From a virus, in IMG/VR virus record IMGVR_UViG_3300034073_004354, positions 83,741-147,740 of that record: a DNA stretch of 64,000 nt; one strand, given 5' to 3'. The notes beneath the pieces were generated by a model. It was not told the DNA's origin and ran no database searches. It saw nothing but the letters and a program-made list of their open reading frames with translations. Below are positions 40,883 to 49,875 of the stretch, piece after piece (the first letter of the stretch is position 1; every line of letters begins with the position of its first letter). A program made the position numbers and the translations under genes.

Positions 40883-43800
40883 TTAAAATCCAACTCCGAA
40901 CTCACCAGACTTCTGCCTGGCAAGAAGCAGTTTTGCATTTTTATAAGTTTCTTTTGCCACCTTGATTTGTTGTTGTATAGAGAAATTATCTAAAATCTTA
41001 TCAATGTATTTTGATACCATATCAGGTGTAACTACGGTTCCAGTCTCAGAGATCATTCCCTTGATGGTTTCTCGGTCTTCATTTGTTAGATCAGAAATCT
41101 CAAAGGCTGCACCATATTTTCCATGAATAAAGCCAAGGATTGTTTCTGCATGTTCTTTGTAGTTTACAACGAAACCCCTAATTAAATCTAACCACAGTTC
41201 ATCAATTCCTTTTCTAATAACGTCACCAGTAGCACCTTCAAGTTTACTTACCCACAAATCATAGTCTGATTCTTTTAGGTCTTTAACTGGCAAGAATGTC
41301 TCCAAGTAATACTTTAAGATAGACTTAGCATCTTCCTTGGACAATTCACCGACCACCATAACCTTAGCGAAGCGTCTAAGCATGGGGGTTGGAATTCTTT
41401 TTGGATGGTTTGTAGCACCCCAAATTGAAATGCCTGGATAGGCAACAACACCATCCATTAGATTCTGGAATTCTAAGGAAAGGTTAATCTTGGATGTTGA
41501 TTGGTCATCATTTAAGATCATATCAATTTCATCAATTAAAATATATACTGGACGACCAGAAGACTTATGAAGTTTAATTGCTTCATCAAACAACCTCTTT
41601 GGATTCTTTTGTGCTTCACCTAGCCAGCAGGTTAAAAAATCGGATCCTACAGCAAAGATTGCAATGCTATCTGGATCTGAAGAAAGTGACCTCAGAACCT
41701 CGGTATTATGATTCATCATTCCGTTTGCAGCAAAGCTTTCTGCACCTGGGACAACAAGATCATACACTGGATGCTCACCAGTGTTTTCTACTGATACGAT
41801 CTTTGACCAACGATACTGTGTTGAGCCTAAAGAATCTGTGATCTCCTTTGACTTTTGGGATGGATTTAATAAAGAGAGTAGTTGAGCAAGAGTTTCTCGA
41901 CTCGGCAGAGCCTTACCAGAAGAATAATTCCAAAGCTTCTTGTGAGTAGATCTAGGAAGCTCTCCAGATTCTGACTTTAGAATCTTCCATAGATCTTTCG
42001 AAATGGGTACTTGATCATAGTTATGGTTAGCCTTGACTTCTAATTCACTAACTTTTGCTTGTTTTCTTGGAAGTCTAAATCCAATCTTTTGATAGAAGGA
42101 CCGTGCATCATCACCATAAATATTAAGTCTCCATGCTTTTTCGGTGTGTCTAGATACTCTAGAAATAATCCCAAATGAAGTAAGCATTAGTTGAACCTGT
42201 CTAATAAGTTTTTCACTATTAGTTCCAAACTCAATTCTTTGACCATAGCTAGAGCCATCAGAGTCAAACAATCCTGACAAGTATGCTCTCCACGATTCTT
42301 TATTTCCCTCCAAAATATACTTTGGAGTTACTTTATTTGCTGCAAGTCTGCCGCAATCTGCTAGTAATTCTTTGTTTTCTGATGAAAGCTTCATAGCCCT
42401 TACAGAATATGCCTGTCCATCATACTTATATACCTTTGGTTCACAAAAGTGCTTTGAGATTAGTCCAACAACTTTTTCATTAAAGTAATCCCAATCTTGA
42501 TCTCCAACGGTAATATTCATACTCTTATAAAGACCTTCTTTATTATACTCTCCATTTCCATCTCCCACGTAATAACCCAAAACATAAGCTTTGTCTGGAT
42601 CAACTAGGTTTGGTCCGGCTGGAAGTTCTTCTCTTACAATTGCAACGTAATCACCTTCTTTAATTTGATCTAATCTCTTCCAGTCTGGACCGGAATCGGT
42701 TGCTACAATTACACGGTGCTTTGCAGTTCCTTCTATTTTGAATCCAAAACGATCTTCAATCTTAATACAAGGCTGAATACCGGAATCATAAAAGTGGCTT
42801 GATTGAGTCATTCCAATAGTAGATCTTACCCCGACCTTTATAGGATGGTAGCCATCTGAGTCAACTGGTCCTGGCTGTAGTTCTAAAATTGTTTTTAGAC
42901 CACGATCAGTAAAGATCATAGTATCTCCACGAACGCACTTTCCGCATCCCTGAGGCCCTACTAACAGGACGTTTGCTTTATCTGTAGACTTAGATGGTGA
43001 GGTTGCTAAGAATAGTGGGCTCCATTTCTTTGCCTCATCCATTCCTGAAATAAAAGTACGAACTTCATCAAAGCCACTACCCCAAATATTGTTTAAATTT
43101 ACATGAGGCTTTTCACCGGGAATAATCTCAATAGCACCTGGGGACTCACCAGTAAACATATTTCCGGTTCCAATTCTACAAACATAGAATGAGTTTTCAA
43201 GAACGAAGAAGTTTCTTTCAATTACTTTTAGTTTAAGTACCTCACTTACAATGTCCTGCACACTTTCGCCTTCTGCCATTAGGTCAGCAACCTTTTGGAT
43301 GGACTTGTTTTGATGTTCTAAAGCAAACTTTTCGGTCTTAGAGAAAGCACGCTCTGGTGGCCTTTGTGTAATCTGTGATAGATCTAGGCTTTCCACAACG
43401 TCAATAAAATCACGATGTACCTTTTTTAGGTCAACAGATAGCAATTTCCAGACAGGCTCGCCTATAATTTGCTTTAATTTAATAACTAGTCTTAGAACTG
43501 AGTCAACAGTCGGCATAGAAATTTCCGACCATCTGATTAGTTGACTTCCTGGAACTGTAATCCACTTCCAAATTTCATCATTTTTGGCGGCCTCAATCAT
43601 GGCATTTGCACGATGAATTGTATAAGCGCTCAACTCATCTTTAGAATGACCTGATTCAATTTCACCAACCTTATCTAGGTTTTCCCAAATTAAAATAGAA
43701 ACGTCGGTAAGTGTAGCGGAATTCTGACCCTCATACTTACATAGTACCATTCCATTAGAATGGCGGTGTCTTAGACGTTCATAATAATGTTCAAAATTCC

Positions 43801-44431
43801 TACTCTGGGCTTGAAGATATTGCTCGTATAACCTAGGAATCTTTTCTAAGATTGCCAAGCCCTGCATAAAAGTTGCGCTGGCACCACGATTAATTTGCTG
43901 CTCTAAGGCAAGCCCTTTGATGGTATCCTCAGAGCCTTGCTGTAAAGAGTTAAATAGTGCCTTTACTCTTTCTTCACCCAGCTCTAGCGAAGCACCATTT
44001 AGTTGTGTAGACCATTTATTTAATGTTTCATCCAAAGAAACCATTTTAGAACTACAAAGCAGTTCAGAGCCTTGAACCAAGGCTGAATAAATATTTACAA
44101 TGTGTTCATAATGTGAAGAGATGATAACAGAAATATCAATAGGACTAGAGTTATTGGATACTACATCTTGCTGCTTATCTAAGCCGTCAAAAATCTTCTT
44201 TGCTTCCTTGCGTCTTTTGGCATACCCTTCGCCACTTACTTGCTTCCTAAACTCCTTAGCTTGCTTAGCGATCTTTTCATATCTATCAAGATTTTCCTTC
44301 ATCATAGGAAGTAGTTCGCGGATCTGACCAATCTCATCAGCTTTTGTGGCTCTAATAATATTAGCGTATTTAATTGGGTTGTCTGATGCTGTTTGACTTA
44401 GGATAACTGCCGCAAGCTCTTGAGTATCCAT
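40883..44431 (-). CDS. AAA ATPase split by a LAGLIDADG intein
   Basis: After removal of the 411-residue intein the ATPase has 771 residues. The intein interrupts Walker A between G-P-Q-G-C-G-K and T. Downstream are Walker B V-Y-I-L-I-D-E-I-D, sensor-1 W-G-A-T-N-H-P and the arginine finger L-R-R-F-A-K. The N-terminal ~490 residues are helical and unfamiliar; they may bind substrates. It ends F-G-V-G-F, like the ATPase at 26564. Without splicing the enzyme cannot bind ATP. SD and a consensus promoter lie upstream. Role unknown; remodelling or DNA-associated motor are options. Confidence 0.88.
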   Translation of the reverse strand: MDTQELAAVILSQTASDNPIKYANIIRATKADEIGQIRELLPMMKENLDRYEKIAKQAKEFRKQVSGEGYAKRRKEAKKIFDGLDKQQDVVSNNSSPIDISVIISSHYEHIVNIYSALVQGSELLCSSKMVSLDETLNKWSTQLNGASLELGEERVKALFNSLQQGSEDTIKGLALEQQINRGASATFMQGLAILEKIPRLYEQYLQAQSRNFEHYYERLRHRHSNGMVLCKYEGQNSATLTDVSILIWENLDKVGEIESGHSKDELSAYTIHRANAMIEAAKNDEIWKWITVPGSQLIRWSEISMPTVDSVLRLVIKLKQIIGEPVWKLLSVDLKKVHRDFIDVVESLDLSQITQRPPERAFSKTEKFALEHQNKSIQKVADLMAEGESVQDIVSEVLKLKVIERNFFVLENSFYVCRIGTGNMFTGESPGAIEIIPGEKPHVNLNNIWGSGFDEVRTFISGMDEAKKWSPLFLATSPSKSTDKANVLLVGPQGCGKCVRGDTMIFTDRGLKTILELQPGPVDSDGYHPIKVGVRSTIGMTQSSHFYDSGIQPCIKIEDRFGFKIEGTAKHRVIVATDSGPDWKRLDQIKEGDYVAIVREELPAGPNLVDPDKAYVLGYYVGDGNGEYNKEGLYKSMNITVGDQDWDYFNEKVVGLISKHFCEPKVYKYDGQAYSVRAMKLSSENKELLADCGRLAANKVTPKYILEGNKESWRAYLSGLFDSDGSSYGQRIEFGTNSEKLIRQVQLMLTSFGIISRVSRHTEKAWRLNIYGDDARSFYQKIGFRLPRKQAKVSELEVKANHNYDQVPISKDLWKILKSESGELPRSTHKKLWNYSSGKALPSRETLAQLLSLLNPSQKSKEITDSLGSTQYRWSKIVSVENTGEHPVYDLVVPGAESFAANGMMNHNTEVLRSLSSDPDSIAIFAVGSDFLTCWLGEAQKNPKRLFDEAIKLHKSSGRPVYILIDEIDMILNDDQSTSKINLSLEFQNLMDGVVAYPGISIWGATNHPKRIPTPMLRRFAKVMVVGELSKEDAKSILKYYLETFLPVKDLKESDYDLWVSKLEGATGDVIRKGIDELWLDLIRGFVVNYKEHAETILGFIHGKYGAAFEISDLTNEDRETIKGMISETGTVVTPDMVSKYIDKILDNFSIQQQIKVAKETYKNAKLLLARQKSGEFGVGF
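41705..42937 (-). other. Intein with LAGLIDADG homing endonuclease (411 aa)
   Basis: Cys1 is at 42937-42935 in C-V-R-G-D-T-M-I, and the C-terminus is M-M-N-H-N at 41705 followed by Thr+1. The splicing Thr and His lie in G-T-A-K-H-R-V. The homing endonuclease is intact by eye: both motifs are present (V-L-G-Y-Y-V-G-D-G and L-S-G-L-F-D-S-D-G), followed by a helix-turn-helix-like insert. Insertion at Walker A is a favoured intein site in ATPases. Confidence 0.93.
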
Positions 44432-44466
44432 ATATTCTCCTTATATCTTCTTTGTTTGTTTCACTT

Positions 44467-44494
44467 ATTTTAATCAGTTTAATTATTTTGTCAA
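44467..44494 (-). promoter_or_regulatory. Sigma70-type promoter for the AAA ATPase
   Basis: Minus strand TTGACA (44494-44489), 16 bases, TAAAAT (44472-44467), 36 bases before the ATG at 44431. The -35 is a perfect consensus, which differs from the TTTAAT class. Confidence 0.7.
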
Positions 44495-44565
44495 GTGCCT
44501 TTAATATTAAATTAACTTACAGAGAATCTTTCAGCACTATAAAGAAACTATAAAAATGATAGAAT

Positions 44566-44955
44566 CTACTTCTTGGCTAGACTAGGTGGTGGCCCTAGAA
44601 TGTTAAGAAACTGTGGTTCTACAAACACTACTGGCATTTCAGACTGCAGACTTTCTTTGTTAGAGACTTCTTGTGTAGGATCTATAATTAAGGTTAGCTG
44701 ATCCCACTTCTTATTGTCATCATCTTTAAACTTTTTAATATCTTCAAGGGTTACTTTTTGACACCAATTTTGGTAGGCATTAAAAACTCTTCTTGATTTT
44801 GTGATTACCCTTCCGGTTTTATCCATAACCAACTGAAGCTTTAACAAAGGACCATAGGTATTCTTCTTTTGGTCATTTACCTCTAGAACACGCCACCATC
44901 CAGAACGACCAGAAGTTACAATATCATCTACCTTAATTACTTTAGGATTTGACAT
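44566..44955 (-). CDS. Hypothetical protein (129 aa), SH3/KOW-like start
   Basis: The first ~70 residues (V-D-D-I-V-T-S-G, G-W-W-R-V-L-E-V) look like a small SH3 or KOW barrel, followed by a Lys/Asp-rich part and Pro-rich end. SD GGAG before ATG. It follows a terminator and a tRNA. Function unknown. Confidence 0.6.
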   Translation of the reverse strand: MSNPKVIKVDDIVTSGRSGWWRVLEVNDQKKNTYGPLLKLQLVMDKTGRVITKSRRVFNAYQNWCQKVTLEDIKKFKDDDNKKWDQLTLIIDPTQEVSNKESLQSEMPVVFVEPQFLNILGPPPSLAKK

Positions 44956-44972
44956 GTTTGCTCCAAAATGAT

Positions 44973-44994
44973 AAACCCAGGAATACCTGGGTTT
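44973..44994 (-). terminator. Hairpin after tRNA-Arg
   Basis: AAACCCAGG / CCTGGGTTT (9 bp, 4-base loop) lies between tRNA-Arg and the 129-residue gene. The U-tract is weak. It probably trims or ends the tRNA transcript. Confidence 0.6.
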
Positions 44995-45018
44995 AGTTTA
45001 ATACAACTACTGTTTAAA

Positions 45019-45093
45019 TGGTGAGCCTGTCAGGAATCGAACCTGAAACGAGAGCTTAGAAGGCTCTAGTGATATCCTTTTCACCACAAGCTC
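45019..45093 (-). tRNA. tRNA-Arg (anticodon TCT)
   Basis: Acceptor GAGCTTG pairs with CAGGCTC (one G-U), D-arm GTGA/TCAC, anticodon stem AGAGC/GCTCT with loop CTTCTAA, T-arm TCAGG-TTCGATT-CCTGA, encoded CCA. Reads AGA, a codon favoured in AT-rich genes. A TATACT -10 box lies at 45108-45113 on the minus strand. Confidence 0.93.
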
Positions 45094-45163
45094 CAATCAT
45101 GTGTCATAGTATACCGTATGATGTATATCACGTACAATCTAAATATTAAACATTTTTATGTAC

Positions 45164-45679
45164 CTAAATAATACTCGATTCTTTTACATTAGGTGTTATT
45201 ATATTGTTGAGCTGTTTGTAAAATTTATCAGCTTCTTCTAATGCTATAATTAAGGCAACACCTTCTATTCTAGAGTCACCTAGCAAGCAAGACATCCATC
45301 CTAGTGGTTTTAAACTATTTTCTTCTCGAATCTTTTCAATCACATGAGATACCACGCCCCACTCTACAGAGTCATAGCCATCAAAATGACAGATGTAAGC
45401 ATAATCATCTCTTGAGATCATTCTCACTAATTCTAATATAGCACCCCTCGTGGCTGAATCAGACAAGTCAGGTATGCTATCAAATATAGAAGCAGTCTCG
45501 GTATCCCTCAAGGAGAGAATTCTAATCTCTGGTTTTAGATAGTCTTTTTTATCTGAGGATGTGTTTCTTACACCTAGCATCCCAGGCATCCACTTCCAGC
45601 ACTTAAGCTTAACTGCCTTCTTAGCATAAGAAACCATAAAATCATCCATCTTCTCATTGTATTTTAACCAGCTATTCAT
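45164..45679 (-). CDS. Conserved phage hypothetical protein (171 aa)
   Basis: Contains K-C-W-K-W-M-P-G-M near the N-terminus, then a region I-P-D-L-S-D-S-A-T-R-G and L-E-L-V-R. These motifs recur in uncharacterised phage and prophage proteins. SD GGAGG before ATG 45679. It overlaps the upstream lipoprotein by four bases. Function unknown. Confidence 0.65.
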   Translation of the reverse strand: MNSWLKYNEKMDDFMVSYAKKAVKLKCWKWMPGMLGVRNTSSDKKDYLKPEIRILSLRDTETASIFDSIPDLSDSATRGAILELVRMISRDDYAYICHFDGYDSVEWGVVSHVIEKIREENSLKPLGWMSCLLGDSRIEGVALIIALEEADKFYKQLNNIITPNVKESSII

Positions 45680-46329
45680 TCTTCCTCCGCCCTGTAATCA
45701 TTGGTATTACCCTGCACCCAAATATCAGTAGGTATAAAATTATAATTTTCGAATTCAATATACTCTTTTTCTTTTGTTTCGTCATCTTTATCTAATTCAT
45801 GATTTGAATCATTAGGTACTTGATAGGGATTATTTGGTTCATAAACTTGAGAGTCATCATATCTATAAGGATTTCTTTCACCATAATAGTCTGGTTTTGG
45901 CAATCTGTAACCTAAGGGGTCTCTTTTTACCTTGGTTGTTGGTGCCGGCACAAATCTTTTATAAATCCAACCATCTTTTTCTATTGTATCATCTTTTGAG
46001 GATTCTTCTACTTTTAAATTATTTAAATCGGAATTAAAGTTATCTTCGCTATTCTCGCCTAAATCTACAGCCTCAAGTATCGCAGTATCTAAAGGCTCCA
46101 CTTCCTCAAAAGCATCGCTTGGCAATGGTGCCAAGCCTTGAGGAATATTAGGCATTTGTATTGAATTATTTAAATCCAAGTTGTCTGGAACTTCTAAGCT
46201 AGGAGGTTTTGTCAATAATGAAGGAATTTCACCAACCATTTCAGGTGTGCATCTTGAAAAGTAAAAATATATAATTAAAGATATGGACAAGTATAAAGTT
46301 ATCTTTAGGTTTCGATAATTGATTATCAT
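45676..46329 (-). CDS. Candidate lipoprotein, acidic (217 aa)
   Basis: An N-terminal hydrophobic helix (residues ~9-26) ends with F-S-R-C, a possible lipobox, although Arg at -1 is unusual. The rest is Pro/Asp/Glu/Asn-rich, poorly structured, with repeated P-x-x-Y. SD GAGG. It may be a membrane-anchored extended protein. Coupled to the 171-residue gene. A TATACT box at 46342-46347 (minus) may be its promoter. Confidence 0.6.
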   Translation of the reverse strand: MIINYRNLKITLYLSISLIIYFYFSRCTPEMVGEIPSLLTKPPSLEVPDNLDLNNSIQMPNIPQGLAPLPSDAFEEVEPLDTAILEAVDLGENSEDNFNSDLNNLKVEESSKDDTIEKDGWIYKRFVPAPTTKVKRDPLGYRLPKPDYYGERNPYRYDDSQVYEPNNPYQVPNDSNHELDKDDETKEKEYIEFENYNFIPTDIWVQGNTNDYRAEEE

Positions 46330-46410
46330 AGCTCACCTCACAGTATAGCCTGTACTATTAGGTTATATTAGCCTTCTATTATTTTTATTTTTATTTAGAA
46401 AGGGGAAATA

Positions 46411-47184
46411 ATGATACCTGTAAGAACTAGCTTAGTTAATGTAGATTCAACTATCCCATCAATCTATAAAGATAAAGCTGGAAAATATATTCCACTTATT
46501 AAGGCTGGCGGAAAAATGACCCCTGAGGCAGCAGAGGCTCTTTTAAAACTTCATCAAGCTGTACTAGCAGAAGGTTCACCACATCGAATTACAGATTGTT
46601 TTAGATCTTATGATCAGCAAAAAGCTGCACGAGAAAAATATGATAGATGGAAAGCAGCAGGATCACCATCCTCACCTCCCTCCTTTAATTCTACCACAAT
46701 GAAAAAAGATTTCGTGGCTCCACCTGGCTTTTCAAATCACGAAGCTGGTATCGCAATTGATGCCGCAGTTTCTCAGTTAGCATTTCCAAACCTACCCGCC
46801 AATAAACAGCTAGATAGATATTGGGAGTTAGCCATTCCTCTTGGATGGACTCCAATAATTAAAGAAGCTACAGAAGGTGCATCAGAGAGCTGGCACTTTG
46901 ATTATTGGGGTGAGTGGAGGAGAGTAAAAAATGTCTTTGGATATTCTATTGCTTCAATGTGCGCCCATCTAGATATCGGGATTGCCTGCTATGGTGATGA
47001 TCAAGATAAACTTCTACAATCTCAACTACATAGAGTTGGTGTAGATATTGGTCCTATTGATGGAATGGTCGGAGCCAAAACAAAAGCTGGAGCCACTTAT
47101 GTTGGGATTAATTCAACTAATCCTGATTGGGATAAGTTATTTAAAATGGAATCTGCTCCAGAAGTTATTTGGAAACCTAGCTAA
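46411..47184 (+). CDS. M15 peptidase with peptidoglycan-binding domain (endolysin)
   Basis: D-Ala-D-Ala carboxypeptidase fold: H-R-I-T-D-C-F-R-S, the zinc motif S-N-H-E-A-G-I-A-I-D and E-S-W-H-F-D-Y. The C-terminal ~70 residues (L-H-R-V-G-V-D-I-G-P-I-D-G-M-V-G) match a peptidoglycan-binding domain. This is the usual build of a phage endolysin. It has its own SD (AAAGGGG) and is isolated on the plus strand. No signal peptide, so a holin is needed. Confidence 0.88.
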   Translation: MIPVRTSLVNVDSTIPSIYKDKAGKYIPLIKAGGKMTPEAAEALLKLHQAVLAEGSPHRITDCFRSYDQQKAAREKYDRWKAAGSPSSPPSFNSTTMKKDFVAPPGFSNHEAGIAIDAAVSQLAFPNLPANKQLDRYWELAIPLGWTPIIKEATEGASESWHFDYWGEWRRVKNVFGYSIASMCAHLDIGIACYGDDQDKLLQSQLHRVGVDIGPIDGMVGAKTKAGATYVGINSTNPDWDKLFKMESAPEVIWKPS

Positions 47185-47207
47185 ATTTAGCATTGTTGAT
47201 ATTTCAT

Positions 47208-47495
47208 TCATCTTGTTACCTTGAAATAGTTAATATTAAACAGGATATCATCTTGAGCTTCTTTTGGAATGTTATCTAGAAACTCTTCTATCTCTACCTT
47301 TCGCCACATCGTTATTGAATCTTGTAAACTTAACCTTTGTGTCATCAACTTATAATCATCAAACCCCCAAGAATACAAGATTATCCTATAATTATCATTT
47401 GCCATAAAAGCATAGTCATTTAATCTCGAGACTTTCAATGACTTCATATTCATAAGTATCTTCCGCATATCTTGTAAGCTAGGTTTTTGATTCAT
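47208..47495 (-). CDS. Small cap-motif family protein
   Basis: Ends E-E-F-L-D-N-I-P-K-E-A then D-I-L-F-N-I-N-Y-F, the family cap. The N-terminal half holds M-K-S-L-K-V-S-R-L-N-D-Y-A-F and beta elements. Separate from the main array. No good SD. Function unknown. Confidence 0.6.
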   Translation of the reverse strand: MNQKPSLQDMRKILMNMKSLKVSRLNDYAFMANDNYRIILYSWGFDDYKLMTQRLSLQDSITMWRKVEIEEFLDNIPKEAQDDILFNINYFKVTR

Positions 47496-47519
47496 TGTAA
47501 TCTGATGCCACTTAATATT

Positions 47520-47738
47520 TTATTCCAGCTCAATTTTTGTAGTAATTACAACTTTTCTTATCCTGCATGGATTATGTTCATTTTCTACAAAATCACACCA
47601 TTCTTGAGCTTCTTTTTCTGACATATATTTCCGCGCAGACATTATATCTTCTGTAAGGCCTGTAGAATAAGTAACAAACTGAATTGGTGTTCCAATTTTT
47701 TGGACTACCCAAAAGGCTGAATAGGTTTCTTTAATCAT
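47520..47738 (-). CDS. Small hypothetical protein (72 aa)
   Basis: SD GAGG. A short beta-alpha-beta protein with A-F-W-V-V-Q-K-I-G and K-E-A-Q-E-W-C-D-F. The start overlaps the end of the upstream gene. No family recognised. Confidence 0.6.
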   Translation of the reverse strand: MIKETYSAFWVVQKIGTPIQFVTYSTGLTEDIMSARKYMSEKEAQEWCDFVENEHNPCRIRKVVITTKIELE

Positions 47739-48049
47739 GTATGTCCTCTCTCCGTCTTTCTTGCAGCCCTTTTTTCCTGACGTTCCTTTTTTCGCTCCTC
47801 TCGCCTAGCCTTTCTGACCTCTCTTTCTTCTGGTGTCCCTCTAGCTTTCTGAATAGCTTTTACAATCAAAAGAATTGTTGGACCATCAATTAATTCTAAA
47901 ATCTGACCAATAGGACCAAAATCACCTAATGGAATCAGGGCATCTAAAATATCTGCAACTTCTTTTGCTGCATCTTCTTCCGACAATCCCTTGTCTAGTA
48001 AATGCTCAATCAAATCTTCCAAACCATATGTGTTAATACCGTGTTCCAT
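47735..48049 (-). CDS. Small basic-tailed protein (104 aa)
   Basis: The N-terminal part has L-I-E-H-L-L-D-K-G-L-S-E-E-D-A-A, a short helical motif, then a hydrophobic helix (T-I-L-L-I-V) and an Arg/Lys/Glu-rich tail. Its ATG overlaps the stop of the upstream gene. Function unknown. Confidence 0.6.
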   Translation of the reverse strand: MEHGINTYGLEDLIEHLLDKGLSEEDAAKEVADILDALIPLGDFGPIGQILELIDGPTILLIVKAIQKARGTPEEREVRKARREERKKERQEKRAARKTERGHT

Positions 48050-48456
48050 TAGGCCCCCTCTTTTGCATATTTTTCCTGAAGTTCTTTAAGCTTCTTTAGT
48101 TCTTTATCTTTCTTTTTCTTCTCGGCAGCTTCTTCTCTTTTCTTCTGATCTGCTTTACTCTTTTCTTCTGCCTCTTTTCGTTTCTTTATTGATTCGTTTA
48201 AAAGCTCTTTGATTGAAACTAAAGCTTCAGGCACCTTAACAACATCTTGGGCGACAATAGAAATGCGCTGATTCCAATTTATAATTTTTTTATCTTTTAA
48301 GTGTCGCTCAAATATATCCAACCAAGAAATTAACAGGTTATAATCTTCCATAGAAAGATCTTCCCATTCCGTAAGATCGCGTCTAAGAATATTTTCATAT
48401 TCATCTCTGCTAGCTTCATATAAATCATCAACAACAAAAAGTTTTACCTTAGGCAT
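48049..48456 (-). CDS. Coiled-coil protein (135 aa)
   Basis: The N-terminal half is acidic and helical (L-Y-E-A-S-R-D-E-Y-E). The C-terminal ~50 residues are a Lys/Glu-rich long helix. SD GGAG. Part of a chain of three coupled genes. Function unknown. Confidence 0.6.
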   Translation of the reverse strand: MPKVKLFVVDDLYEASRDEYENILRRDLTEWEDLSMEDYNLLISWLDIFERHLKDKKIINWNQRISIVAQDVVKVPEALVSIKELLNESIKKRKEAEEKSKADQKKREEAAEKKKKDKELKKLKELQEKYAKEGA

Positions 48457-48458
48457 AG

Positions 48459-48782
48459 TTACTCCAAACTTAAATCTTCAATATAGTAATCTTTAATATA
48501 ATATAGCTTTACTTCAGGGAGAGGCTCTACAGAAAACATCTTTCTAGCAATTTCATCATAACCAACACGCTTTGAGATTGGCTTTGCAATCTGTAGCAAT
48601 CGCCATTTTAGTTCTAGATATTTTACTGCCTTCTTCTTTCTTAATCTTTTGCGACCACGAAACTTTCTAATCGCTTCTGAAAGATATGTTTTTATATATT
48701 CTTCTTTGGAGAGTGAGATAGAATTCTGAGACTTAATTACATTAGCAATAATATAAGGATTGTTAAAACCACCTGATAGCAT
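48459..48782 (-). CDS. Small basic protein (107 aa)
   Basis: SD GGAGG before ATG 48782. Central basic helix (R-K-F-R-G-R-K-R-L-R-K-K-K) and a C-terminal part with K-L-Y-Y-I-K-D-Y-Y. First gene of the chain to 47520; it may bind nucleic acid. The 127-base gap upstream is AT-rich and shows no feature beyond a short inverted repeat. Confidence 0.6.
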   Translation of the reverse strand: MLSGGFNNPYIIANVIKSQNSISLSKEEYIKTYLSEAIRKFRGRKRLRKKKAVKYLELKWRLLQIAKPISKRVGYDEIARKMFSVEPLPEVKLYYIKDYYIEDLSLE

Positions 48783-48909
48783 GGTAAACCTCCAAAGTTT
48801 TCCTACTCATCATTCTACTTAGAGGCAATTAACTGTTCTGTAAACTTTGCTTTTATTTTTTAATTTACTTCATTAAGTAATTAAATATCAGCAATAATTT
48901 TCCTTAAAA

Positions 48910-49839
48910 TCACAGAAAAGATTTATCAAACGATGGATTTAAAATTAAATTTTTCATAATTAGTTTTATTTCAAATGCGTTTTCATTATACATTTTGCAT
49001 TTTTGACATATCAATATCTGGCTTTCTTTATTTAGCGATTCATTTTTGGCAAGTATTGCTAAAACTTTAAAATCTTTCTTTTTAAAGCACTCTTCTATAA
49101 AGAGAGATTGCACCTTTGGTTTTAACATTTTATTTTTAGCCATTTCTGAACGAACGAGAATATCTTGATCTTTAATGATCATCTCTTGAATTTCTTCTAC
49201 ATTTCCTTTAAAAGAGATTATATTCTGATGTGATATAGACTCACCAATATGTATTGCTAAAATTTTTCTAACCTCTACATCTGGATCATCTAATAAAATC
49301 TTAGCGATTGTTGGGTTGATTGGCCTCTGCCAAGATACCATAGCGATTCTTACGCTAACATCTTCTGACCTTGCTAAAACCTTCAATACATTTAAAGATG
49401 TACCTATTTTGGCAGCCAGAACAACCCTTAAGTTTAAGATGTTATATTCTTCTTCTGTCGCTATTATGTATTGAATGGTTTCATCTAAAAATTTATTACT
49501 TGCAAGTCTATACAATATTTCAGGTTCTTTTAATTTAAAAAGTGTATTTTGCAACAAAGGATCTCTTGTGGTGGCAGCAATCTTTCTTTTTAAGTCATCG
49601 TCAGATTTTAATAATGTATCACGTAACCTTAGTGAATCTTCTAACGTTCTTTCTTCTTCTATATCTTGAAGAGAATTTAAATTTATAATCGCAGAAGCAT
49701 TATTATTTTTATCAACCACGAAAGGCTTGCTAAAGGCAAGTATCTCTTTATTATCTTTAATGATAATAGCCTTAGGCTTGTCTTTTTTAATAAACAAACT
49801 TAAGGCCATTAAGTATATTTTTCTGAGATAATTTATCAT
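48910..49839 (-). CDS. HEAT/LRV-like repeat protein (309 aa)
   Basis: The centre has units such as L-N-V-L-K-V-L-A-R-S-E-D-V-S-V-R and I-L-L-D-D-P-D-V-E-V-R-K, the pattern of leucine-rich-variant/HEAT-like helical repeats that bind proteins. An N-terminal hydrophobic segment (I-Y-L-M-A-L-S-L-F-I) may be a membrane anchor. SD AGGGA. Partner unknown. Confidence 0.65.
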   Translation of the reverse strand: MINYLRKIYLMALSLFIKKDKPKAIIIKDNKEILAFSKPFVVDKNNNASAIINLNSLQDIEEERTLEDSLRLRDTLLKSDDDLKRKIAATTRDPLLQNTLFKLKEPEILYRLASNKFLDETIQYIIATEEEYNILNLRVVLAAKIGTSLNVLKVLARSEDVSVRIAMVSWQRPINPTIAKILLDDPDVEVRKILAIHIGESISHQNIISFKGNVEEIQEMIIKDQDILVRSEMAKNKMLKPKVQSLFIEECFKKKDFKVLAILAKNESLNKESQILICQKCKMYNENAFEIKLIMKNLILNPSFDKSFL

Positions 49840-49875
49840 AATTATCCCTGACCGCTATTCATTGCGATCATTTAT

